Shown: positions 6,349 to 10,656 of the stretch, in pieces | Numbering within the stretch: the first letter of the stretch is position 1 | Layout: each line of letters starts with the position of its first letter | NCBI GenBank assembly: GCA_934500855.1 | Contig: CAKSUH010000033.1 | Span: 1-10,656, forward strand | Source: an uncultured Eubacteriales bacterium | GTDB taxonomy: Bacteria > Bacillota > Clostridia > Oscillospirales > CAG-272 | Length of the DNA stretch: 10,656 bases | Reading direction: 5' to 3' | Program-made: the position numbers and the translations under genes | The notes under the pieces: generated by a model | What the model was told of the DNA's origin: nothing | Seen by the model: only the letters and a program-made list of their open reading frames with translations | Databases searched by the model: none

Positions 6349-7602
6349 TCAGACTTCTGCGGTTTCGGCACCCTCAACCTCAATCGTTGCGGTGACGATG
6401 AAGTTCTTGACAGAGTCAATGACTTTTTCGCATTGCGGCTTGTTGTCATAGGACTCACCAATGAAGCTGGGGGCGGAGCCGATGTTTTTCAGTACATACC
6501 GATAGTTGCCGAATTTGTCGCGGTCAACAAAGAAGTTTCCGACATAGGCGGCACGCTTGAAGGAATCCACGCCCTTACGGCAGGCGGCTTCGTTTGCATA
6601 GTAGCGGCTGGAATACAGAATCTGTCCGTTGTTGGCAAGGAGATAGAAGCAGTATTCTCCGTCCTCTTCCTTCGAAATTTCAAACTTGCCCATTTTGACG
6701 GCGACAGCCTCTGCTTTGGCGATTTGCTCCCAGTTCAGGTTGTCCGGTGTGCGCTTGGTGCTCCTGGCGGCTTCAAACGCGGCGATGGACTCGCTGTCAG
6801 GCTTATAGCGCGTGATACGGGAGTTGTTTGCAAAGTTTTTGACCGACTCCGCACACTTCTGGCACTGGTCCTTGGTGCTGTAGTTCTCGCCGTAGTACTT
6901 GTTTGCAAGGATGAAACGGAAGCGTCCGTATTTATCCTTCTTGATGGCGAATTCGGTGTTCGCAACGGTTTTCTTGAAGGTCTTGATGCCGTTGAGCGCG
7001 CCGAGCAGGGTGGTAAAACTGGGGCTGTCGAACAGAACCTGTCCGTTGTTGGCAATCAGATAGAAATGATAGCCGTCAACTTCCAGATTGAACTCGTATT
7101 TACCGACCGCTTTTGCGCCGTTTGCGGCAATCTCGGCTTCCGCGGCGGCAATGGCTTCATCAAACGCAACGCGGATATCCTCCTCGGTGGTTACGAAGAA
7201 GGGGCGGCTGACCTGACGGACAGGCGCGGACGAAGTACGGACTGCGGCGGGCGCTTTGGAAGCCGACTTCGACGCAGACGCGGGCTTTTTTGCCGCGGAA
7301 GCCGTGCCTGTTTTTTTGGGAACCGTGGTTCCCGCAGATGCCGTTTTGACAGGCGCTTTGGAAGCGGGCTTTTTCGCAACCGGCTTAGCCGCAGGCTTTT
7401 CAGCCGACTTTTCGGCTTTTTCAATCGGTTTTTCCGTTGCTTTTTCCGGCTCGGCGGCTACCGCTTTTTCCGGTTCGGCAGCGGTGACCTTCGGAGGCTG
7501 GGCAACAGGTTCTTCCTTTCCTGCTTCCGGCGTTACCGGCACGGCAGACGACTCCTGCTCATTCTTTTTCTTGCTTTTTTTGAACAGCTTGAACAATCCC
7601 AT
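6349..7602 (-). CDS. DUF1508 (YegP-like) repeat protein with long Lys/Ala/Pro-rich arm
   Basis: This 417-residue protein has three parts. Residues 1-13 (MGLFKLFKKSKKK) form a short basic, partly hydrophobic lead. Residues about 14-135 are low-complexity Ala/Lys/Pro/Glu with AEPEKA and KKPAS/SKAP repeats, reminiscent of histone H1-like tails. The rest holds four related segments of DUF1508 type: about 167-214 (GKYEF, YLIANNGQVLFDS), 217-258 (KYGRFRFILANKYYGENY), 305-352 (GKFEI, YLLANNGQILYSS) and 354-402 (KFGNYRYVLKN), i.e. two tandem pairs. DUF1508 proteins such as E. coli YegP have no settled function. A longer reading starts at 7665, but that ATG sits in the -35 box; GGAGGG at 7609-7614, 6 bases before the ATG at 7602, supports the chosen start. 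It has its own strong promoter and terminator, so it is monocistronic. No signal peptide is seen. The function is unknown; the arm could bind nucleic acid or anionic polymers. Confidence 0.85.
   Translation of the reverse strand: MGLFKLFKKSKKKNEQESSAVPVTPEAGKEEPVAQPPKVTAAEPEKAVAAEPEKATEKPIEKAEKSAEKPAAKPVAKKPASKAPVKTASAGTTVPKKTGTASAAKKPASASKSASKAPAAVRTSSAPVRQVSRPFFVTTEEDIRVAFDEAIAAAEAEIAANGAKAVGKYEFNLEVDGYHFYLIANNGQVLFDSPSFTTLLGALNGIKTFKKTVANTEFAIKKDKYGRFRFILANKYYGENYSTKDQCQKCAESVKNFANNSRITRYKPDSESIAAFEAARSTKRTPDNLNWEQIAKAEAVAVKMGKFEISKEEDGEYCFYLLANNGQILYSSRYYANEAACRKGVDSFKRAAYVGNFFVDRDKFGNYRYVLKNIGSAPSFIGESYDNKPQCEKVIDSVKNFIVTATIEVEGAETAEV
7439..7482 (-). repeat. Tandem 24-bp coding repeat in the DUF1508 gene arm
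   Basis: A 20-base segment at 7439-7458 recurs at 7463-7482 with 18 of 20 bases identical and a 24-base period, encoding two AAEPEKA units. A 14-base repeat, GGCGCTTTGGAAGC, also occurs at 7250-7263 and 7352-7365, encoding SKAP. These suggest the arm grew by slippage or unequal exchange. Confidence 0.7.
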
Positions 7603-7636
7603 GATACACCCTCCATACAAAAAACTTTCTACATCA

Positions 7637-7665
7637 ATTGTAGCACAGTTTTGGTGTTTTGTCAA
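7637..7665 (-). promoter_or_regulatory. Strong SigA-type promoter with extended -10 for the DUF1508-repeat gene
   Basis: On the minus strand TTGACA (7660-7665), 17 bases, then TACAAT (7637-7642) preceded by TGC, an extended -10. The transcript starts about 30 bases before the ATG at 7602. The sequence AAACTGTGCTAYAAT around the -10 is shared with the promoter at 8735-8763. Confidence 0.9.
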
Positions 7666-7699
7666 CCGTTTTGCGGAATTTTCTTACCCGAAACAAAGA

Positions 7700-7725
7700 A
7701 AAAGTGGGGGATTGCCCCCACTTTT
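7700..7725 (-). terminator. Intrinsic terminator after the rubrerythrin gene (possibly bidirectional)
   Basis: AAAAGTGGGGG (7700-7710) pairs with CCCCCACTTTT (7715-7725) across a 4-base loop. On the minus strand the stem runs into TTTCTTTGTTT, so it ends the DUF134-rubrerythrin transcript whose stop is at 7737. T-rich sequence also follows on the plus side (7726-7740), but no plus-strand gene ends here. Confidence 0.88.
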
Positions 7726-7736
7726 CCGCTTTTTTA

Positions 7737-8285
7737 TTATTTCCCGAAATAGCGCTTCATCAATCCTGCAAACGCTCTTCCGTGACGGGCTTCATCCTTT
7801 GCCATTTCGTGCACCGTATCGTGGATCGCGTCCAGATTTGCGGCTTTTGCCATCTTCGCCAGTTCAAATTTTCCGGCGGTTGCACCGTTCTCGGCAGAGA
7901 CGCGGACAGACAGATTCTTTTCGGTGGAATCACTGACGCATTCGCCGAGCAGTTCCGCAAACTTTGCCGCGTGCTCCGCCTCTTCAAGAGCGGCTTCCTT
8001 CCAGTAAAGCGCGATTTCGGGATATCCCTCTCTTGCCGCAACGCGGGACATGGCGAGGTACATACCGACCTCGGTGCACTCACCCTGGAAATTGGCGCGC
8101 AGACCCTCAACGATCTCGGCGGGAGCGTCCTTTGCAATGCCGACAACATGCTCGGTTGCCCAGTTCATGCCTTCCTCTACAACTTCCTCAAACTTATCGC
8201 CCGACGCATGGCAAAGCGGGCAGATTTCGGGTCTGGTTTCGGATTCAACGATTTCTCCGCAAATAGTGCATCTCCATTTTTTCAT
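7737..8285 (-). CDS. Reverse rubrerythrin (N-terminal rubredoxin, C-terminal diiron domain)
   Basis: This 182-residue protein is probably an NADH-linked peroxidase or oxygen-detoxifying enzyme of anaerobes. A rubredoxin-like Fe(SCys)4 site comes first: CTIC (C6, C9) and CPLC (C22, C25). A ferritin-like four-helix domain follows with diiron ligand motifs at E69/E72 (FQGECTEV), E102-H105 (EAEH) and E165-H168 (EARH). Rubredoxin before the diiron domain is the order of the reverse rubrerythrins described in Clostridium acetobutylicum; classical rubrerythrins have it at the C-terminus. Electrons would come from a rubredoxin reductase or NADH route encoded elsewhere. Its ATG overlaps the stop of the upstream DUF134 gene by 4 bases (ATGA), and AAAGGAAA lies at 8293-8300. 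The protein is cytosolic, of normal length and intact. Confidence 0.93.
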   Translation of the reverse strand: MKKWRCTICGEIVESETRPEICPLCHASGDKFEEVVEEGMNWATEHVVGIAKDAPAEIVEGLRANFQGECTEVGMYLAMSRVAAREGYPEIALYWKEAALEEAEHAAKFAELLGECVSDSTEKNLSVRVSAENGATAGKFELAKMAKAANLDAIHDTVHEMAKDEARHGRAFAGLMKRYFGK

Positions 8286-8701
8286 GACAGTGTTTCCTTT
8301 CTACTTTCAGATTCTTTTTGATTTTGATTTTGACAGCGTTTCCGACATTCCGCACGGCAACAGTGCCGCGAGGGGCAGTCGGTCCCCGCTGATTTGGGAC
8401 AGTTTTTTCCGATCTCACAGACCACGCAACTGCTTCCCTGCAGCTTCAGTCGATCGCCCGTTACCAGCATCCGCGCAAGTTTTTCGTGCGCCGATGCGAG
8501 CAGTTCGGTGACCGTCGGACGGGAGATCAGCATTTGTTTTGCGGTCTCTTCCTGCGAGAAGTGCTCCAGATCGTGCAGGCGGATGACCTCGTATTCGTCA
8601 AAGCACATCGTCTGCGTATCGGTTCCCGTGTGATCGGTTGGTGCGAAGTCATGAAAGCGGGGACCGGCACAGATGACGCGTTCTTTTTTCGGTCTTGCCA
8701 T
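8282..8701 (-). CDS. DUF134 (UPF0251) family HTH regulator with Cys-rich C-terminus
   Basis: This 139-residue protein is a predicted DNA-binding protein of the DUF134 family. The family signature starts at the N-terminus ([21 protein letters not shown]), then [19 protein letters not shown] (34-52) and a sigma-4-like helix-turn-helix (about 48-80, [27 protein letters not shown]). The C-terminus is unusually rich in cysteine: C92, C95, C101, C109, C114, C115, C119 and C123, plus C11 and C33 earlier, which suggests a metal or Fe-S site as a redox or metal sensor. AAAGGAGG (8713-8720) precedes the ATG by 11 bases, and a consensus promoter is at 8735-8763. Because its stop overlaps the rubrerythrin start, it probably regulates the coupled peroxide-defence gene and perhaps itself. 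No DUF134 protein is known to me with a defined ligand, so the sensing role is inference. Confidence 0.9.
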   Translation of the reverse strand: MARPKKERVICAGPRFHDFAPTDHTGTDTQTMCFDEYEVIRLHDLEHFSQEETAKQMLISRPTVTELLASAHEKLARMLVTGDRLKLQGSSCVVCEIGKNCPKSAGTDCPSRHCCRAECRKRCQNQNQKESESRKETLS

Positions 8702-8734
8702 TCGTTCCGTTTCCTCCTTTCCCTTGACGCTTTT

Positions 8735-8763
8735 ATTATAGCACAGTTTCCGTCATATGTCAA
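8735..8763 (-). promoter_or_regulatory. Consensus SigA-type promoter of the DUF134-rubrerythrin operon
   Basis: On the minus strand TTGACA (8758-8763), 17 bases and TATAAT (8735-8740), both exact, with TGC before the -10. The start of transcription should be near 8728, about 27 bases before the ATG at 8701. No PerR-like box is evident around it. Confidence 0.92.
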
Positions 8764-8820
8764 TAACTTTTTGAAATTTTCAGAAAAAATTTTTTTGACG
8801 AAGAATCTTGCAAAAAGCGG

Positions 8821-8849
8821 TTGACAGAAAGCCTGTTTTGCGGTAAAAT
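8821..8849 (+). promoter_or_regulatory. SigA-type promoter of the D,D-carboxypeptidase gene
   Basis: TTGACA (8821-8826), 17 bases and TAAAAT (8844-8849). An A/T-rich stretch at 8764-8797 lies upstream and could act as an UP element. The leader of about 27 bases includes GGAGG (8872-8876), 6 bases before the ATG at 8883. Confidence 0.87.
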
Positions 8850-8882
8850 AATAGAAAGAACCATTATTCACGGAGGACCGTC

Positions 8883-10151
8883 ATGAATCGAAAATATCCG
8901 ATGTCATCGGAGAAGGAACGGGATACAAAGCCGCGCGGGAACAGCGCGCCGCCTCGGGAACAGCCGATCTATATGGGGCGCGTGGACGATATTCCCGAGG
9001 AGCCGCAATTGCGTCGTCGCCCCGAATCATTGGCGGAAGAAGAGCGTCATGCGGGAATCTCCACCGTTGTCTTTTCGGTGACCGTTGCGGCGGTAGCGCT
9101 GTTTGTCTGCCTGCTGGTGGCGGTGATGACCGTGCGGACCGTTCTGCCGTCGCACGGAGCCGACAAGCCGAGCGGGTCCGAAGCCGGAACGGGGGATCCC
9201 TCCAATCCGTCCGACCCGGGAGCAATCCTGTTTACCCCGGGGGCGGCTGTTTTGCCGAAGAGCGGTGCGAACACAAAGAGTATCAGCGAAATCAGCTCAG
9301 ATTATGCGATTCTGATTGATGCGGAAACGGGAGAAATCCTCGCGGGGAAGGACGCTGACACGCGCTTCTCTCCCGCATCCATGACAAAGGTCATGACGCT
9401 GTTGGTGGCTTGCGAGAATCTGAAAGAGCGCGACCTGTCGCAACCTGTGACCAATACGGAAGAAATTCATAACTATGTCCGTGCGGGAAAATATCGCGGC
9501 CTGACGGTGCACTGGGCGGATGTCGGAGACGGCTCGAACCTGTTGGAGCAGTTGTACGGGATCGGTGTAGTCTCGGCGGCGGACTGCGTGATGATGGTGG
9601 CTTCCTACATCTGTAAAAAAGCTACGCCTGCCGAGAACGAAGCCGCTTTTGTTGATCTGATGAATGCCGAAGTTGAAAGAATGGGATTGCGGAACACGCA
9701 TTTCGATAATCCGGTCGGATATGACAGTGAGAACAATTATTCAACCGCTTCGGACATGGCGGCAATCATGATGCGCGCGTTGCAATGCGAACGGATCCGT
9801 GAGATCCTTTCCACACCGTCGCGCAAATTCAGCGCGTTCGGCTATAACAAGAACGGCGATTTTGTCCCTGCGTATAACAGTCAGTTTTACAGCACGCTGT
9901 TCAATGTGAACGGGACGGGGCGGATTGCCGCATACGAGAAAAAGTACGGAACATTCAAGCTTGCATCGCTGTCGCTCGGCGGCGGAAAGACAGGAACGCT
10001 CGGCTCCGGCTCCAATTATATGTATTCGCTTGTCAGCTTTGCCCGGACCGCAGATAACAGCAAAACCTACATTTGCGTGACGGGAGAAACAAACGGTGGG
10101 GCGGAAGTCATGAAGGACGCAAAAACGATCTACGACAATTACATCAACTGA
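8883..10151 (+). CDS. Membrane-anchored S11-family D-alanyl-D-alanine carboxypeptidase homologue (DacF type)
   Basis: This 422-residue protein is a penicillin-binding protein homologue that would trim the terminal D-Ala of peptidoglycan stem peptides. A charged Pro/Arg-rich cytoplasmic tail (1-57) precedes one membrane segment (about 58-84), a Gly/Pro/Ser linker (90-130) and the external S11 domain (about 135-422). Active-site motif 1 is S166-M-T-K169 and motif 3 is K369-T-G-T. Motif 2, normally SxN about 65 residues after the nucleophile, is S231-A-A-D, so the Asn is replaced by Ala. The C-terminal beta-rich domain of PBP5 is absent. An N-terminal anchor replaces the usual signal peptide plus C-terminal amphipathic helix. 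GGAGG with 6-base spacing supports the start. It has its own promoter and terminator. It could be an active enzyme with changed kinetics, a regulator or an inactive homologue; the sequence cannot tell. Confidence 0.88.
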   Translation: MNRKYPMSSEKERDTKPRGNSAPPREQPIYMGRVDDIPEEPQLRRRPESLAEEERHAGISTVVFSVTVAAVALFVCLLVAVMTVRTVLPSHGADKPSGSEAGTGDPSNPSDPGAILFTPGAAVLPKSGANTKSISEISSDYAILIDAETGEILAGKDADTRFSPASMTKVMTLLVACENLKERDLSQPVTNTEEIHNYVRAGKYRGLTVHWADVGDGSNLLEQLYGIGVVSAADCVMMVASYICKKATPAENEAAFVDLMNAEVERMGLRNTHFDNPVGYDSENNYSTASDMAAIMMRALQCERIREILSTPSRKFSAFGYNKNGDFVPAYNSQFYSTLFNVNGTGRIAAYEKKYGTFKLASLSLGGGKTGTLGSGSNYMYSLVSFARTADNSKTYICVTGETNGGAEVMKDAKTIYDNYIN

Positions 10152-10158
10152 AAAACTG

Positions 10159-10188
10159 CCGCCGCGGGAAAAATCCTGCGGCGGTTTT
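10159..10188 (+). terminator. Intrinsic terminator of the carboxypeptidase gene
   Basis: An 11-bp stem with one G-U pair (10159-10169 with 10174-10184) and an AAAA loop is followed by TTTTGCTTCTTTC. It starts 8 bases after the stop codon on the plus strand. Confidence 0.9.
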
Positions 10189-10244
10189 GCTTCTTTCGCA
10201 TATACTGTTGGAGAGTATGCGTTGAAAGGAGAGCGTTTAAGGAT

Positions 10245-10656
10245 ATGATATTGACAAAGCCGTATGACGCGGAACGCGCGGTGGCATATGCGAGACGGTG
10301 GGCGCTTGACCGCAACCCGTTGTTTGTGGATTTTACGGGACGGGGCGGTAACTGCACAAATTTTGTCTCTCAGTGCGTTCTGGCTGGAAGTTGCGTGATG
10401 AACCGAACTCCCGACTTCGGATGGTACTATATCTCGGATGCGGACCGCGCTCCCGCATGGAGCGGCGTGGCGTATTTTTATGACTTCATGACAGGCGCTC
10501 CCGAGTTTGCTTCGCGTAACGGCGGAGTGGGACCCTATGCCGCAGAGGTTCCGCGCAGAATGGCAAGGGTGGGGGACGCAGTGCAGTATGCCAATGAATC
10601 GGGCGATTGGTATCATACGGTCATCATCAGCAAAATTGAAAACAGAGAAATATATG
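10245..10656 (+). CDS. Amidase_6-domain protein, N-terminal part, cut by window edge
   Basis: The 137 visible residues match the putative amidase domain (Amidase_6): YDAERAVAYARRWALDRNPLFVDF (about 7-30), GGNCTNFVSQ (35-43) with likely nucleophile C37, PDFGWYYISDADRAPAW (56-72), GDAVQYA (110-116) and DWYHTV (121-126) with a likely catalytic H124. This resembles NlpC/P60-like cysteine hydrolases that act on peptides or cell-wall material. No signal peptide precedes the domain, which begins almost at the first residue, so the visible part is cytoplasmic unless exported by another route. Two starts are possible: ATG at 10245 with AAAGGAG at 10225-10231 (13-base spacing), or TTG at 10251 with AAGGA at 10239-10243; I prefer ATG. 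No in-frame start exists further upstream nearby. It follows the carboxypeptidase terminator, so it is transcribed separately, from a promoter I could not identify with confidence. Confidence 0.85.
   Translation, partial: MILTKPYDAERAVAYARRWALDRNPLFVDFTGRGGNCTNFVSQCVLAGSCVMNRTPDFGWYYISDADRAPAWSGVAYFYDFMTGAPEFASRNGGVGPYAAEVPRRMARVGDAVQYANESGDWYHTVIISKIENREIY

Noticed and set aside
6190-7752. A 520-codon plus-strand reading opposite the DUF1508 gene, with Arg/Gly/Phe-rich repeats
   Set aside because: The apparent repeats mirror the Lys/Ala/Pro-rich arm of the real gene on the other strand; it has no promoter or ribosome binding site and crosses two minus-strand terminators/promoters.
10198-10220. 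GCATA-N-TATGC inverted pair and CATATACT, possible sporulation promoter before the Amidase_6 gene
   Set aside because: CATATACT is one base off a SigE -10, but no matching -35 lies 13-15 bases upstream, and SigF/SigG patterns fit only partially. Too weak to call.

Overview
The window reads as chromosome of an anaerobic, spore-forming member of the Clostridia with fairly high GC for that class. The evidence is a cotJA-cotJB-cotJC spore-coat operon, a rubredoxin-first (reverse) rubrerythrin, strong AAGGAGG-type ribosome binding sites, and many near-consensus vegetative promoters (TTGACA-17-TATAAT or one base off). No RNA gene, CRISPR array, insertion sequence or phage gene was seen. The genes look resident rather than recently acquired.

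Left part (1-1982): on the minus strand lie a GlpA-type FAD oxidoreductase with a C-terminal [2Fe-2S] BFD-like domain (166-1599) and, one base downstream, the start of a second FAD-dependent oxidoreductase (1-164, cut by the window). Such pairs are known from anaerobic glycerol-3-phosphate oxidation operons. A consensus promoter (1723-1751) drives them. The 383-base divergent region also holds a phased array of three TGCGCA sites exactly 10 bp apart and candidate promoters for the genes to the right.

Centre left (1983-5076): on the plus strand an OmpR-family response regulator and a HAMP-containing histidine kinase overlap by 4 bases and form a two-component system. Next comes a separately promoted cytoplasmic GH99-like/WbsX-family protein. 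An 18-bp perfect hairpin separates it from the convergent cotJ operon and is a terminator for the latter.

Centre right (5081-8763): three minus-strand transcription units. They are cotJABC (spore coat, with a manganese-catalase-type CotJC), a monocistronic protein with a lysine/alanine/proline-rich arm and four DUF1508-type repeats, and a translationally coupled pair of a DUF134 (UPF0251) HTH regulator and a reverse rubrerythrin. Each unit has a recognisable promoter and hairpin terminator, except that the cotJ promoter is only a weak SigE-like match and the terminator of the DUF134-rubrerythrin pair also has T-rich sequence on the other side.

Right part (8764-10656): on the plus strand a membrane-anchored S11 D,D-carboxypeptidase homologue (DacF type) has an altered second active-site motif (SAA for SxN). 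It has its own promoter and terminator and is followed by the beginning of an Amidase_6-domain protein that runs off the window.

No clearly new multi-gene defence or mobile system is visible. The most checkable points are the phased operator array before the two-component system, the DUF134-rubrerythrin coupling, the DUF1508 repeat protein and the altered carboxypeptidase motif.
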